Source of the DNA: Xanthobacteraceae bacterium
GTDB lineage: Bacteria; Pseudomonadota; Alphaproteobacteria; Rhizobiales; Xanthobacteraceae
Length of the DNA: 64,000 nt
Assembly: GCA_004297465.1 (NCBI GenBank)
Contig: SCUB01000001.1
Location: 434,001-498,000 of the forward strand
Direction: 5' to 3'
Shown: one piece after another, positions 30,017-41,033 of the stretch
How the letters are laid out: each line of letters starts with the position of its first letter
Position numbering within the stretch: the stretch's first letter is position 1
Made by a program: the position numbers and the translations under genes
Notes under the pieces: generated by a model
Databases searched by the model: none
Told to the model about the DNA's origin: nothing
What the model saw: the letters and a program-made list of their open reading frames with translations, nothing else

Positions 30017-31051
30017 ATGAGTCCGAAGCCCGTTTCCCCGTCGTCGCTGATCCGTGCCGCCATCACCGGCGTCGAGGGTTATGTGCCCGACGACATCCTC
30101 ACCAACGCCGATCTCGCCCGCATCGTCGACACCAGCGATGCCTGGATCACCGAGCGCACCGGCATCAAGGAGCGCCGCGTGCTGGCCGCGGGCAAGGGCC
30201 CCTCGCACATGGCGGCGGAAGCGGTGCGCGGCCTGCTGGCCAAGACCGCCACCGACCCCAAAGAGGTCGATCTGGTGATCGTCGCCACCACCACGCCGGA
30301 TTATCCGCTGCCGGCCACCGCGGCGCTGGTGTGCGAGATGACCGGCATCCCGCATGTCGGCGCCTTCGATCTGCAGGGCGCGTGCTCCGGCTTCCTGTAC
30401 GGACTGTCGATCGCCTCGCAGTTCGTCGCCACCGGCAAGTGCCGCAAGGCGATCGTGATCGGCGCCGAGAAGATGACCTCGATCGCCGACTACACCGATC
30501 GCGCCACCTGCGTGCTGTTCGGCGACGGCGCGGGCGCGGTGATGCTGGAGCCTTCTCCAAGCGGTTATGGCGTGATCGACACGGTGATGCACTCCGACGG
30601 CGCCGGCATGCCGCATATCCAGATCAAGGCCGGCGGCAGCCGCGCGCCGGCCTCGGAGGACACCGTGGCCAGGCGGCAGCATTATTTCTATCAGGAGGGC
30701 GCGGTCGTCTATAAGCACGCCGTGGCGCGGCTCGCCGAGGTCGGCAACGAGATCGTCGCGCGCAACGAGTTGACGCCCTCCGAGATCGACTGGGTGGTGC
30801 CGCATCAGGCCAACCGCCGCATCATCGAGGCCACCGCCGAGCGCCTCGGCGTGCCGATGGAGCGGGTGATGATGAATATCGCGCGATACGGCAACACCTC
30901 GGCGGCGACCATTCCGCTGTGCCTGTGGGATTATGAATCGCAGCTCAAGGCCGGGCAGAAACTGGTGATGGTGGCGTTCGGCGGCGGTTTCACCTGGGCC
31001 GGCGCCTATGTCACCTGGGCCTATGACGGCGCGGCGAAAAGCCGGAAATAG
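30017..31051 (+). CDS. fabH: 3-oxoacyl-ACP synthase III, Bacteroidota-like
   Basis: KAS III condenses acetyl-CoA with malonyl-ACP to start fatty acid synthesis. The protein has 344 residues. The catalytic triad is Cys123 (GACSGFLYG), His263 (VPHQAN) and Asn293 (YGNTSAAT). Several segments look like Bacteroidota FabH rather than the usual proteobacterial form: TDRATCVLFGDGAGAV, YFYQEGAVVYKHAVARLA, IPLCLWDYESQLKAG and AFGGGFTWAGAYVTWAYDG. The gene sits 30 bases after lpxB with no strong Shine-Dalgarno, and ends in a bidirectional terminator. In this group lpxB is usually followed by gltA, and the housekeeping fabH lies in a plsX-fabH locus elsewhere. A horizontally acquired second KAS III is inferred. 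Confidence 0.88.
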   Translation: MSPKPVSPSSLIRAAITGVEGYVPDDILTNADLARIVDTSDAWITERTGIKERRVLAAGKGPSHMAAEAVRGLLAKTATDPKEVDLVIVATTTPDYPLPATAALVCEMTGIPHVGAFDLQGACSGFLYGLSIASQFVATGKCRKAIVIGAEKMTSIADYTDRATCVLFGDGAGAVMLEPSPSGYGVIDTVMHSDGAGMPHIQIKAGGSRAPASEDTVARRQHYFYQEGAVVYKHAVARLAEVGNEIVARNELTPSEIDWVVPHQANRRIIEATAERLGVPMERVMMNIARYGNTSAATIPLCLWDYESQLKAGQKLVMVAFGGGFTWAGAYVTWAYDGAAKSRK

Positions 31052-31082
31052 CGCGGCCGTTTTTCACATTCCGATCAAAACA

Positions 31083-31112
31083 AAACGGCCGGCACGCGCG
31101 TGCCGGCCGTTT
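31083..31112. terminator. Bidirectional terminator between fabH and gltA
   Basis: AAACGGCCGGCACG pairs with CGTGCCGGCCGTTT, a perfect GC-rich stem with T-rich flanks on both strands (TTTGTTTATCC rightward, TTTTGTTTTGATC leftward). It lies between the convergent fabH and gltA genes and fits an intrinsic terminator used in both directions. Confidence 0.9.
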
Positions 31113-31166
31113 GTTTATCCAAGCTTGATCCGCGGAAAAGCGGCTCCCGCGTTTCCGGATCGTGCT

Positions 31167-32471
31167 TTACTTGCGCTTGGCGATATCGGTGTAGTCGCGG
31201 CGCGGCGCGCCGGTGAACAGCTGGCGCGGGCGGCCGATGCGCTGCTCCGGATCCTCGATCATCTCGCGCCACTGGCCGATCCAGCCGACGGTGCGGGCGA
31301 GCGCGAACAGCACGGTGAACATCGAGGTCGGGAAGCCCATCGCCTTGAGCGTGATGCCCGAATAGAAGTCGATGTTCGGATAGAGTTTCTTCTCGACGAA
31401 GTAGTCGTCATGCAGCGCGATGCGCTCGAGCTCCATCGCCACCTGCAGCAGCGGATCGTTCTTGTGGCCGACCTCGGCAAGCACATCGTGGCAGGTCTTC
31501 TGCATGATCTTGGCGCGCGGATCGTAGTTCTTGTAGACGCGGTGTCCGAAGCCCATCAGCCGGAACGAGTCGTTCTTGTCCTTGGCGCGGCGGATGAATT
31601 CCGGAATGCGGTCGACCGAGCCGATCTCCATCAGCATCTGCAGCGCGGCCTCGTTGGCGCCGCCATGGGCCGGACCCCACAGGCAGGCGATGCCGGCGGC
31701 GATGCAGGCGAACGGGTTGGCGCCCGAGGAGCCGGCGAGCCGCACCGTCGAGGTCGAGGCGTTCTGCTCATGGTCGGCATGCAGGATGAAGATGCGGTCG
31801 AGCGCGCGCGCCAGCACCGGATTGAGCTTGTATTCCTCGCACGGCACCGAGAAGCACATGCGCAGGAAGTTCGAGGCGTAATCGAGCTCGTTCTTCGGAT
31901 AAACGAACGGCTGGCCGATCGAGTACTTGTAGACCATCGCCGCCAGCGTCGGGATCTTGGCGATCATGCGCATCGAGGCGACCATGCGCTGATGCGGGTC
32001 CGAGATGTCGGTGGAGTCGTGGTAGAACGCCGACAGCGCGCCGACGCAGGCCACCATCACCGCCATCGGATGCGCGTCGCGGCGGAAGCCCTGGAAGAAG
32101 CGCGCCATCTGCTCGTGCACCATGGTGTGGCGCGTGATGCGGTAGTCGAAGTCGCTCTTCTGCGTCTTGTTCGGCAGCTCGCCGTACAGCAGCAGGTAGC
32201 AGGTTTCGAGGAAGTCGCCGTGCTCGGCGAGCTGCTCGATCGGATAGCCGCGATAGAGCAGGATGCCCTGGTCGCCGTCGATGTAGGTGATCTTGGACTC
32301 GCAGCTCGCCGTCGAGGTGAAGCCGGGGTCGTAGGTGAACATCCCGGTCTGGCCGTAGAGCTTGCTGATGTCGACGACTTCGGGGCCGATCGAGCCGCCG
32401 AGCACGGGAAATTCCCAGCTCTTGTCGCCAACGGTCAGTTTCGCGTTCTTGCCGGTCTTTCTCGCATCCAT
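31167..32471 (-). CDS. gltA: Citrate synthase (type II)
   Basis: Hexameric type II citrate synthase, 434 residues, the entry point of acetyl-CoA into the TCA cycle. Active site residues lie in [10 protein letters not shown] (His near residue 265), [13 protein letters not shown] (His near 305) and the [15 protein letters not shown] segment; the catalytic Asp is in PNIDFYSG. I chose the start at 32471 (MDARKTGK), which follows GGGGATCC; an in-frame ATG nine codons upstream gives a longer N-terminus. The gene lies on the minus strand next to gltX. Confidence 0.95.
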   Translation of the reverse strand: MDARKTGKNAKLTVGDKSWEFPVLGGSIGPEVVDISKLYGQTGMFTYDPGFTSTASCESKITYIDGDQGILLYRGYPIEQLAEHGDFLETCYLLLYGELPNKTQKSDFDYRITRHTMVHEQMARFFQGFRRDAHPMAVMVACVGALSAFYHDSTDISDPHQRMVASMRMIAKIPTLAAMVYKYSIGQPFVYPKNELDYASNFLRMCFSVPCEEYKLNPVLARALDRIFILHADHEQNASTSTVRLAGSSGANPFACIAAGIACLWGPAHGGANEAALQMLMEIGSVDRIPEFIRRAKDKNDSFRLMGFGHRVYKNYDPRAKIMQKTCHDVLAEVGHKNDPLLQVAMELERIALHDDYFVEKKLYPNIDFYSGITLKAMGFPTSMFTVLFALARTVGWIGQWREMIEDPEQRIGRPRQLFTGAPRRDYTDIAKRK

Positions 32472-32653
32472 GGTGGATCCCCGCGTCCAAGCGTACAATT
32501 GATGAAGATAGACGGCCCGGAGATCCGCGCCTTCGCCTGGCTGGCGGCAGCCTCTCCCCCCGGGCGGTAGGAAAGTCGCCAGATGCCTAGCTTATTGCCG
32601 TGTGCATCGCAAGATGGCCAGGAACACGGGCGCCGGCGGCCTTGGGCAAGGTC

Positions 32654-34072
32654 TCAGGCGGCCTGATCGGCAAGCCGCGCCAGGCATTCCTGCTGGCCCA
32701 GCACCGCCAACACGTCGAAGATGCCGGGCGAGGTGGTCCGTCCCGTCAGCGCGGCGCGCAGGGGTTGCGCGACGCTGCCGAGCTTGATGCCATGGGTTTC
32801 GGCAAACTCCCGCACCGCGGCCTCGGTGGCCGCCGCGCTCCACGGCGTGACCGACTTGAACCGGTCGTGGAGCTGCCCGATCAGTTGCCGGGCCTCCGGC
32901 GTCAGCAGGGCGGCGGCCTTGGCGTCGATGCCCAGCGGGCGGTCGGCGAAGATGAAATTCGCGCCATCGGCCAGCTCGACCATGGTCTTGGCGCGCTCCT
33001 TGAGGCCGGGCATCGCCTGCAGGAGCTGCGCACGCGTGACTTCAGTCAACTTATTCGCGATGCGGTCGCCGCCGGGAATGTGCGGCAGCATCGCCTCCAG
33101 CGCCACGACCAGCTCGCGGTCGTCGGCCTGGCGCAGATAAATGCCGTTGAGGTTTTCCAGCTTGGCGAAATCGAAGCGCGCGGCCGAGCGGCCGATCGCC
33201 GGCAGGTCGAACGCCGCGATCATTTCCTCGGTGGAGAACACCTCCTGGTCGCCATGGCTCCAGCCAAGCCGCACCAGATAATTGCGCAGCGCCGCCGGCA
33301 GGTAGCCCATGGCGCGGTAGGCGTCGACGCCGAGCGCGCCATGACGCTTGGACAGCTTCGAGCCGTCCGGTCCGTGGATCAGCGGGATGTGCGCCATCAC
33401 CGGCACGCTCCAGCCCAGCGCCTCGTAGATCTGCTTCTGGCGCGCGGCGTTGGTGAGATGATCGTCGCCACGGATGATGTGGCTGACGTTCATGTCGTGG
33501 TCGTCGACGACGACGGCGAGCATGTAGGTTGGCGAGCCGTCGGAGCGCAAGAGCACCAGATCGTCGAGGTTCTCGTTCTGCCATTCCACGCGGCCCTGCA
33601 CCTGGTCCTCGATCACGGTCGAGCCGGTCAGCGGGGCCTTGAGGCGGATCACCGGATTGACGCCGGCGGGCGCCTCGGACGGATCGCGGTCGCGCCAGCG
33701 GCCGTCGTAGCGCATCGGGCGGCCCTCGGCGCGCGCCAGCGCGCGCATCGCCTCCAGTTCCTGCTGGCTGGCGTAGCAGCGATAGGCGCGACCTTCGGCA
33801 AGCAGTTGCTCGGCCACCTCGCGGTGCCGTGCGGCGCGCGCGTACTGGTAGATCACCTCGCCGTCCCATTCGAGGCCGAGCCATTTCAGGCCGTCGAGAA
33901 TCGCGTCGATGGCGGCCTGGGTCGAGCGCTCGCGGTCGGTGTCCTCGATCCGCAGCAGCATCTTGCCGCCGCGTCCTCGTGCGTAGAGCCAGTTGAACAG
34001 CGCCGTGCGCGCGCCCCCGATGTGGAGGAAGCCGGTCGGCGAGGGAGCAAAGCGTGTGACGATGTCTGACAT
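32654..34072 (-). CDS. gltX: Glutamyl-tRNA synthetase
   Basis: Class I synthetase, 472 residues. The HIGH motif is in [20 protein letters not shown], and the KMSKS-like loop is SKLSKRHG near residue 245. The anticodon-binding helical domain completes the protein. The ATG at 34072 matches the family start [12 protein letters not shown]; the open frame continues 155 codons upstream without similarity. Alphaproteobacteria often have two GltX-like enzymes, one serving tRNA-Gln; which one this is cannot be decided here. Confidence 0.94.
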   Translation of the reverse strand: MSDIVTRFAPSPTGFLHIGGARTALFNWLYARGRGGKMLLRIEDTDRERSTQAAIDAILDGLKWLGLEWDGEVIYQYARAARHREVAEQLLAEGRAYRCYASQQELEAMRALARAEGRPMRYDGRWRDRDPSEAPAGVNPVIRLKAPLTGSTVIEDQVQGRVEWQNENLDDLVLLRSDGSPTYMLAVVVDDHDMNVSHIIRGDDHLTNAARQKQIYEALGWSVPVMAHIPLIHGPDGSKLSKRHGALGVDAYRAMGYLPAALRNYLVRLGWSHGDQEVFSTEEMIAAFDLPAIGRSAARFDFAKLENLNGIYLRQADDRELVVALEAMLPHIPGGDRIANKLTEVTRAQLLQAMPGLKERAKTMVELADGANFIFADRPLGIDAKAAALLTPEARQLIGQLHDRFKSVTPWSAAATEAAVREFAETHGIKLGSVAQPLRAALTGRTTSPGIFDVLAVLGQQECLARLADQAA

Positions 34073-34156
34073 TCGGAACCGTATGGGAATGGCGTGCAGG
34101 CGCGGCTCGTGTAGCATGGCTGTCGGGCCGGGTGGAAGCGGGCGGGGGCCAGCCGT

Positions 34157-36478
34157 TTGACAGCCAGCAAGGCAAAAGCGCGCAGCCGCGCCGGGACGCT
34201 GCCTGAGCCTGGGGCCGTCACGGCGCGCCCTTTTGAACGTCCGTGGGCCGGGTCTCTTGCCCCCCTGATCGAGTACCTCGGCGCCCTGGCGCGCGCCGAG
34301 GCTGGCGCGGGACGGCTCTTGCCATGGGTGCCGGTCGCGTTCGGCGCCGGCATCGCGCTCTATTTCGCCGCCGGCCACGAGCCGGTCGACTGGGTGACGG
34401 TGGTGACCGCGCTGGGACTGGCCTCTGCCGCGGTGGCGGCGCGGCACCGTCCCGCGCTGTTTCCGGCGCTCGCGCTCGTGGCCGCGCTCGCCGCCGGGTT
34501 TGCCACCGCCACGATGCGCGCGGCGCGGCTCGCCCATCCGGTGCTGGCGCAGCCGGTGTCAGCCGCCACGCTGTCGGGTTTCGTCGAGACGCGCGAACTG
34601 CGCGAGCGCACCGACCGCTTCGTGCTGCGCGTGACAAAGATGGAGGCGGCGCGCGGCATTGCCTTGGAGCGGGTGCGGCTCTCCGTGCGCAAGGGCGCTG
34701 CGCCCGATGTCGGCAGCTTCGTCGAGCTTAAAGCACGCCTGTCGCCGCCGACGCAGCCGCTGAGGCCCGGTAGCTACGATTTCGCCCGCGACCTCTACTT
34801 CCAGGGCATCGGCGGCACCGGCTTCGTGCTCGGCAGGATCACGACGGCGGCTGCCCCCGAAGGCGGAGGCCCGTGGCTGCGCTATGCCGCGACGCTGCAG
34901 GACATCCGCGACGCGGCCGACGCGCGCATCGGCGCGGTGGTCAAGGGCGACGCGCGCGCCATCGCCACCGCGCTGATCACCGGCCGCCGCGACGCGCTGA
35001 CGGCGCCGGTCAACGACGCGCTGTTCATCTCCGGGCTCGGCCATGTGCTGTCGATCTCCGGCTATCACATGGCGCTGGTGGCGGGTGTGGTGTTCTTCGC
35101 CGCGCGCGCGCTTTTCGCGCTGTCGGGACGGCTGGCGGGTTCGCGCCCGATCAAGAAATGGGCGGCGCTGGTGGCGCTCGCGGCGGCCGCGTTCTATCTC
35201 GCGCTGTCGGGCGCCGAGGTGGCGACGCAGCGCTCGTTCCTGATGACGGCGCTGGTGCTGGTCGGCGTCATGGTGGACCGCCGCGCCATCACCTTCCGCA
35301 CGTTGGCGATCGCCGCGCTCGCGGTGCTGGCGCTCGCGCCGGAATCGCTGGTGCATCCCAGCTTCCAGATGTCGTTCGCCGCAACGCTGGGACTGGTGGC
35401 GCTGATTGAGCAGGGCATGCCGAAGCTGTTTTCGCTGCCGCGCGAGGGCCCGGCCTCGGCGCTGGCGGCCTGGGGCGGGCGCGAGGTCACGGCGCTGACG
35501 ATGGCCTCCCTGATCGCGGGCTTCGCCACCATGCCGTATGCGGCGTTCCACTTCCACCGCATCACCCCCTACGGCGTCATCGCCAACCTCGCCGCCATGC
35601 CGGTGGTGAGCGGCTGGGTGATGCCGGCCGGCATCCTCGGCCTCGTGGCGATGCCGTTCGGTCTCGACGGCGTGTTCTGGCGCCTGATGGAATGGGGCAT
35701 CGACTGGATGGTGGCGGTATCGCGGTTCGTCGCAGGCCTGCCGGGCGCGGTCGGCCGCGTGCCGGCGTTCGGCATCGGGCCGCTGATCGCGATGACGTTC
35801 GGCATGATCGTCATGGGCCTTCTGAAATCGGCGCTGCGCTGGAGCGGCGCCGCGGTGATCGCGCTCGGCGCGGTGTGGGCGGCGCTCGCGACGCAGCCGG
35901 ACATCCTCGTTGCCGCCAACGGCCAGGCGGCGGCGGTGCGCGGTGCCGACGGGAGGCTGCGCGTCATGCTCAACGGCAAGGATACGTTTGCGTTGCGCGA
36001 GTGGCTCGCGGGCGACGGCGATACGCGAACCGTCGCCGATCCGTCGCTGACCGAAGGCGTGCGCTGTGACGAACTCGGCTGCGTCGCTCCGGTGAGGGAA
36101 GGCGGAACGGTGGCGCTGGCGCGTACGGTCGCGGCGCTTGCCGACGACTGCGCGCGCGCCGCTGTCGCGATCATGGCGTGGCAGGCGCCATCCGATTGCG
36201 CGGCGCATGTCGTGTCGGCGGCCGAAACGGACAGAAGCGCGGCGGCGCTGTGGCGCACCGCGCACGGGTTTCGTCTGGAAACGGCGGCCGCCGGGTACGA
36301 CCGGCCATGGATCAGGCGGCCGGAGATCAGGCGGCCGGACACCGCGCCTGAAGCCAAGCCGTCAAACCGCACCGTCGAGGCCAAGCCGCCAAACGGTTCG
36401 GCCGCAGCCAGGCCGCCGAACCGCCACTCCGCCGTTCCCGACGCGACGCCGGACGAGGCCAGTCTCGATCCCGACTGA
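34157..36478 (+). CDS. comEC: ComEC/Rec2 family DNA-uptake channel protein
   Basis: A 773-residue polytopic membrane protein. The N-terminal DUF4131 region (about residues 60-210) has two membrane helices and an OB-like domain with [19 protein letters not shown]. The competence core follows, with [18 protein letters not shown] near residue 298 and [19 protein letters not shown] near 405. The C-terminal metallo-beta-lactamase domain of Gram-positive ComEC is absent, as is common in alphaproteobacteria. The last 60 residues are a Pro/Arg/Lys-rich tail with repeats of [10 protein letters not shown] and KPSN/KPPN/RPPN type. The start is a TTG at 34157 and is uncertain. The gene is divergent from gltX and convergent with lexA. 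Confidence 0.87.
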   Translation: MTASKAKARSRAGTLPEPGAVTARPFERPWAGSLAPLIEYLGALARAEAGAGRLLPWVPVAFGAGIALYFAAGHEPVDWVTVVTALGLASAAVAARHRPALFPALALVAALAAGFATATMRAARLAHPVLAQPVSAATLSGFVETRELRERTDRFVLRVTKMEAARGIALERVRLSVRKGAAPDVGSFVELKARLSPPTQPLRPGSYDFARDLYFQGIGGTGFVLGRITTAAAPEGGGPWLRYAATLQDIRDAADARIGAVVKGDARAIATALITGRRDALTAPVNDALFISGLGHVLSISGYHMALVAGVVFFAARALFALSGRLAGSRPIKKWAALVALAAAAFYLALSGAEVATQRSFLMTALVLVGVMVDRRAITFRTLAIAALAVLALAPESLVHPSFQMSFAATLGLVALIEQGMPKLFSLPREGPASALAAWGGREVTALTMASLIAGFATMPYAAFHFHRITPYGVIANLAAMPVVSGWVMPAGILGLVAMPFGLDGVFWRLMEWGIDWMVAVSRFVAGLPGAVGRVPAFGIGPLIAMTFGMIVMGLLKSALRWSGAAVIALGAVWAALATQPDILVAANGQAAAVRGADGRLRVMLNGKDTFALREWLAGDGDTRTVADPSLTEGVRCDELGCVAPVREGGTVALARTVAALADDCARAAVAIMAWQAPSDCAAHVVSAAETDRSAAALWRTAHGFRLETAAAGYDRPWIRRPEIRRPDTAPEAKPSNRTVEAKPPNGSAAARPPNRHSAVPDATPDEASLDPD

Positions 36479-36490
36479 CCCCACGCCCTT

Positions 36491-37189
36491 TCAGTAGCGG
36501 CGGATCAGGCCGATCAGCTTGCCCTGGATGCGGACGCGATTGGGCGGCAGGATGCGCACCTCGTAGGCGGCGTTGGCGGGTTCGAGCGCGATCGATGCGC
36601 CGCGGCGGCGGAATCGCTTGAGCGTCGCCTCCTCGTTGTCGATCAGCGCCACCACGATGTCGCCGGTCTGGGCGGCGTCGCCGCGCTGGATCAGCGCCAT
36701 GTCGCCGTCGAGGATGCCGGCCTCCACCATGGAATCGCCGCGCACTTCAAGGGCGTAATGGTCGCCGCTCGCCAGCATCTCCGGTGGTACGTTGATGGTG
36801 TGGCTGCGGGTCTGGATCGCCTCGATCGGGGTGCCGGCGGCGATGCGGCCCATCACCGGCACCGTGACCGGGCGGCCGCCTTCATCCTCCGCGGGGGTAC
36901 GCACCCTGCCGAGGTTGCCTTCGATGATGCTGGGGGTGAATCCGCGGCGCGGACCCGCGAACGCCGGGGCCGACTGCTCGGGCAGCTTGATGACCTCGAT
37001 GGCGCGGGCGCGGTTGGGCAGGCGGCGGATGAAGCCGCGCTCCTCCAGCGCCGTGATCAGGCGGTGAATGCCGGATTTCGAGCGCAGGTCGAGCGCGTCC
37101 TTCATCTCGTCGAAGGACGGCGGCACGCCGGATTCCTTCAGGCGTTCATGGATGAAGCGCAGGAGCTCGAGTTGCTTGCGAGTCAGCAT
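36491..37189 (-). CDS. lexA: SOS repressor LexA
   Basis: Repressor-protease of the SOS regulon, 232 residues. The winged helix-turn-helix includes [20 protein letters not shown] at residues 23-42. The self-cleavage site is Ala118-Gly119 in MGRIAAGTP, and the Ser/Lys dyad is Ser153 in RGDSMVEAG and Lys191 in EATLKRF. I chose the start at 37189 ([10 protein letters not shown]), the conserved family start; an upstream in-frame ATG at 37252 would overlap the operator region. It is expected to repress itself through the boxes at 37253-37282 and the promoter at 8421-8448. Confidence 0.96.
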   Translation of the reverse strand: MLTRKQLELLRFIHERLKESGVPPSFDEMKDALDLRSKSGIHRLITALEERGFIRRLPNRARAIEVIKLPEQSAPAFAGPRRGFTPSIIEGNLGRVRTPAEDEGGRPVTVPVMGRIAAGTPIEAIQTRSHTINVPPEMLASGDHYALEVRGDSMVEAGILDGDMALIQRGDAAQTGDIVVALIDNEEATLKRFRRRGASIALEPANAAYEVRILPPNRVRIQGKLIGLIRRY

Positions 37190-37252
37190 GGCGGCGTTGT
37201 CCCCCGAACTTGCAATTCCAATCCACGTTGGCCGTGAATCGAAACAAATCAT

Positions 37253-37282
37253 GAACGAACACTATATGTTCCATATGTGTTC
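37253..37282 (-). promoter_or_regulatory. Tandem LexA half-sites upstream of lexA
   Basis: GTTC-CATATGT-GTTC at 37268-37282 is a canonical alphaproteobacterial SOS box. GAAC-ACTATAT-GTTC at 37257-37271 overlaps it with the same 7-base spacing, and one more GAAC is at 37253-37256. Four half-sites within 30 bases lie 64-93 bases upstream of the lexA start, consistent with autoregulation. Confidence 0.88.
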
Positions 37283-37321
37283 CGCAAGCTCTTAATTTGA
37301 GGTCAACAAAATGCTCGCCCG

Positions 37322-38530
37322 TCACAACGGCAGCTTAAGGATGACGCAGCGCGAGCCGGCTGCTGCTGCGGGGGCCTGCGGCGGGCGGACGATCAGCGCG
37401 CCGGCGTTGGACAGGCTGCGCAGCAGCGAACTGTCCTGGCTGCCGACCGGGGTTGCCACCGGCAGGCCGTCGGGGCCGTTGGTCAGCGTGGCGCGCATGT
37501 AGTCCTGGCGCGAATCGTTGGCCGGCAGCTCGACGGCGAGGATCGCCGTCTCGGTGGCGAGCGGCTCGGTGCGGCCCGACAGCGCGCGGATCAGCGGCAC
37601 ACCGAACAGGAAGCCGCAGATGTAGGACGACACCGGGTTGCCGGGCAGGCCGAGCACGCGCATGGCGCCGAGCCGGCCGTTCATCACCGGCTTGCCGGGG
37701 CGGATCGCGACCTTCCAGAACGCGATCTCGACGCCTTCGGCCTTGAGCGCCGCCTGCACCATGTCGTGGTCGCCGACCGAGGCGCCGCCGGTGGTGACCA
37801 GCATATTGGCGCCGCCGTCGCGGGCGCGGCGGATCGCGGCCCGCGTTTCTTCCAGCCGGTCGCCGACCATGCCGAGGTCGATCACCTCGGCGCCTTCGCC
37901 CTCCGCCATCGCCCGCAGCGCGTAGCCGTTGGAACAGACGATCTGGCCGGGGCCGGGATCGCCGCCGGGCGCGACCAGTTCATCACCGGTGGCTAGCAGC
38001 GCCACCTTCGGCCGGCGATGCACCGGCAACGCCGGATGATTCATGGCCGCGGCCAGCGCGAGATCGCGGCCGGTGAGGCGGCGGCCCTTGCGCAACAGCA
38101 CGTCGTCGGCGCGGAAATCGGTGCCGGCCGGGCGGATGTGGCGGCCGGGCCGGGCCGGTTCGCCGATGACCACCACGTCGCCCTCGCGGGTGGTATCCTC
38201 CTGGATGATGATGGCGTCGGCGCCGTCCGGCACCACGCCGCCGGTGAAGATGCGCGCGGCCTCGCCTTCGCGCAGCGCGCGGTCGAACGGGCGTCCCGCC
38301 GCCACTTCGCCGATCACGGTGAGGCGAGTGGGAACGGTGGTGACGTCGGCGGCGCGCACCGCGTAGCCGTCCATCGCCGACATCGCCGCCGGCGGCTGGG
38401 TGCGCAGCGCGGTCAGGTCGCGCGCCAGCACGCGGCCGTGCGCGGCCTCCAGCGCGACCATCTCCTCGGGCAGCGGCGCGATGTCCGCGAGCACGGTGGC
38501 GAGCGCTTCGGCAACCGGCATCAGGGCCAT
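37322..38530 (-). CDS. moeA: Molybdopterin molybdenumtransferase MoeA
   Basis: Inserts molybdate into adenylylated molybdopterin; 402 residues, cytoplasmic. The N-terminal region has AMSAMDGYAVRAADV near residue 52, then GRIFTGG-like EAARIFTGGVVPDGADAIIIQED split over 90-112. The MoCF domain shows VALLATGDELV, LVTTGGASVGDHDMV near 250 and VLGLPGNPVSS near 315. It lies 12 bases downstream of moaC in a trpD-trpC-moaC-moeA run. Confidence 0.95.
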   Translation of the reverse strand: MALMPVAEALATVLADIAPLPEEMVALEAAHGRVLARDLTALRTQPPAAMSAMDGYAVRAADVTTVPTRLTVIGEVAAGRPFDRALREGEAARIFTGGVVPDGADAIIIQEDTTREGDVVVIGEPARPGRHIRPAGTDFRADDVLLRKGRRLTGRDLALAAAMNHPALPVHRRPKVALLATGDELVAPGGDPGPGQIVCSNGYALRAMAEGEGAEVIDLGMVGDRLEETRAAIRRARDGGANMLVTTGGASVGDHDMVQAALKAEGVEIAFWKVAIRPGKPVMNGRLGAMRVLGLPGNPVSSYICGFLFGVPLIRALSGRTEPLATETAILAVELPANDSRQDYMRATLTNGPDGLPVATPVGSQDSSLLRSLSNAGALIVRPPQAPAAAAGSRCVILKLPL

Positions 38531-38542
38531 TGCGTGATCTCC

Positions 38543-39070
38543 TCAGTTCTTTTTTTGCCGCGCGGCGGGGGCGCGATAGTGGCCGGACTTGCCGCCCTTC
38601 TTCTCGATCAGGCGGATGCCGTCGATGACGACGCCGCGCTCCACCGCCTTGATCATGTCGTAGACGGTCAGGCAGGCCACCGACACGGCGGCGAGCGCCT
38701 CCATCTCGACGCCGGTCGGGCCGGTGACCTTGACGGTGGCGCGCACGCGGCAGCCGGGAAGCCTGGCGTCGGGCTCGACATCGACGGTGACCTTGGACAG
38801 CGCCAGCGGATGGCACAGCGGGATCAGTTCGTGGGTGCGCTTGGCGGCCATGATGCCGGCGATGCGCGCGGTGCCGAGCACGTCGCCCTTGGCGGCGTCG
38901 CCCCTGACGATGAGGCCGAGCGTCGACTTCGCCATGATGACGCGGCCCTCGGCGACCGCCGTGCGCTCGGTCGCGGGCTTGGCGGAGACGTCGACCATGC
39001 GCGCCTCGCCCTTGCGGCCGATATGGGTGAGGGCGGGCTTGGCGGATTTGGCGGCGGGCTTGCGGGGCAT
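38543..39070 (-). CDS. moaC: Cyclic pyranopterin monophosphate synthase MoaC
   Basis: Second half of the first step of molybdenum cofactor synthesis; 175 residues. The active site motifs are [18 protein letters not shown] near residue 77 and [20 protein letters not shown] near 120, ending in [12 protein letters not shown]. The first 15 residues (Lys/Pro/Ala-rich) precede the conserved [15 protein letters not shown]. Only three bases separate it from trpC upstream, so it is translated from the trp transcript. Confidence 0.95.
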   Translation of the reverse strand: MPRKPAAKSAKPALTHIGRKGEARMVDVSAKPATERTAVAEGRVIMAKSTLGLIVRGDAAKGDVLGTARIAGIMAAKRTHELIPLCHPLALSKVTVDVEPDARLPGCRVRATVKVTGPTGVEMEALAAVSVACLTVYDMIKAVERGVVIDGIRLIEKKGGKSGHYRAPAARQKKN

Positions 39071-39073
39071 GGC

Positions 39074-39874
39074 TTATACCGGGCTGCGCGCCAGGAGGGC
39101 GCGGGTGGCGGCGGCGACATCGGCCCGTCGCATCAGGCTTTCGCCGACCAGGAAGGTGTTGATCCCGCAGCGCGACAGCCGCGCCAGGTCTGCCGGCGTG
39201 AAGATGCCGCTCTCGCCCACCGCGACGCGGTCGGCCGGAATATGCGGGGCGAGCTGTTCGCTGGTGGCAAGCGTGGTCTCGAACGTGCGCAGGTTGCGGT
39301 TGTTGACGCCGATGAGCGGCGAGCGCAGCCGCAGCGCGCGGTCCAGTTCGGCGCGGTCATGCACCTCGATCAGCACGTCCATGCCGAGGGTGAGCGCGGC
39401 GTCCTCGATCTCGGCGGCGGCGGCATCGTCGAGCGCCGCCATGATGATGAGGATGCAGTCGGCGCCGAACGCGCGCGCCTCGACCGCCTGATAGGGATCG
39501 TAGAGGAAGTCCTTGCGCAGCGCCGGCAGCTTCACCGCGCCGCGCGCCGCCGCAAGATAGTCGAGATGGCCCTGGAACGAGGGGGCGTCGGTGAGCACCG
39601 AGAGGCAGGCGGCGCCGCCTGTCTCATAGGCGCGCGCCAGCGCCGGCGGATCGAAGTCGGCGCGGATCAGGCCCTTCGAGGGACTGGCCTTCTTGATCTC
39701 GGCGATCAGCGCGTAGTCGCCGCGCGCCAGCCTGTCGCGGATCGCACGGGCGAAGCCGCGCGGCGCGGGCGTGGCTTTGGCGTCGGCCTCGAGCGCGGAG
39801 AGCGGGCGCGCGCGCTTGGCGGCGGCGATCTCGTCGCGCTTGTAAGCCTCGATCCGGGTCAAAATATCGGCCAC
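39074..39874 (-). CDS. trpC: Indole-3-glycerol phosphate synthase
   Basis: Tryptophan synthesis enzyme with a beta/alpha barrel, 266 residues. Catalytic residues are visible in [13 protein letters not shown] near residue 57, [14 protein letters not shown] near 117, VLIEVHD near 165, [12 protein letters not shown] near 188 and VGESGIF near 217. It is a stand-alone TrpC, not fused to TrpF. It lies 34 bases after trpD. The gene set trpD-trpC-moaC-moeA-lexA is typical for Rhizobiales. Confidence 0.96.
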   Translation of the reverse strand: MADILTRIEAYKRDEIAAAKRARPLSALEADAKATPAPRGFARAIRDRLARGDYALIAEIKKASPSKGLIRADFDPPALARAYETGGAACLSVLTDAPSFQGHLDYLAAARGAVKLPALRKDFLYDPYQAVEARAFGADCILIIMAALDDAAAAEIEDAALTLGMDVLIEVHDRAELDRALRLRSPLIGVNNRNLRTFETTLATSEQLAPHIPADRVAVGESGIFTPADLARLSRCGINTFLVGESLMRRADVAAATRALLARSPV

Positions 39875-39908
39875 GACGCCTGCTTTCTTCTTACGGCCTG
39901 CGCGCGCT

Positions 39909-40922
<1,014 letters not shown>

Positions 40923-40971
40923 GAAAACCTGCCCGTGACCCCGTATCCCGGCGATTGGCCGGTCTTAGACG

Positions 40972-41022
40972 CGGGGGGAAGGGGGGTCAAGGCGGGCGGC
41001 GGCGTCGCGACGGTTCCCCCCG
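40972..41022 (-). other. Long-loop inverted repeat between ppiD and trpD
   Basis: CGGGGGGAA (40972-40980) and TTCCCCCCG (41014-41022) are perfect 9-base arms separated by 33 bases, lying between the ppiD stop and the trpD start. It could terminate ppiD transcription or attenuate the trp genes, but there is no T-tract and no visible leader peptide with Trp codons. Confidence 0.35.
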
Positions 41023-41033
41023 GGCCGGCGCCG

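Noticed and set aside
34157-36478. ComEC without its metallo-beta-lactamase domain taken as a truncated gene
   Set aside because: Alphaproteobacterial ComEC proteins commonly lack that domain, and the reading frame ends normally.
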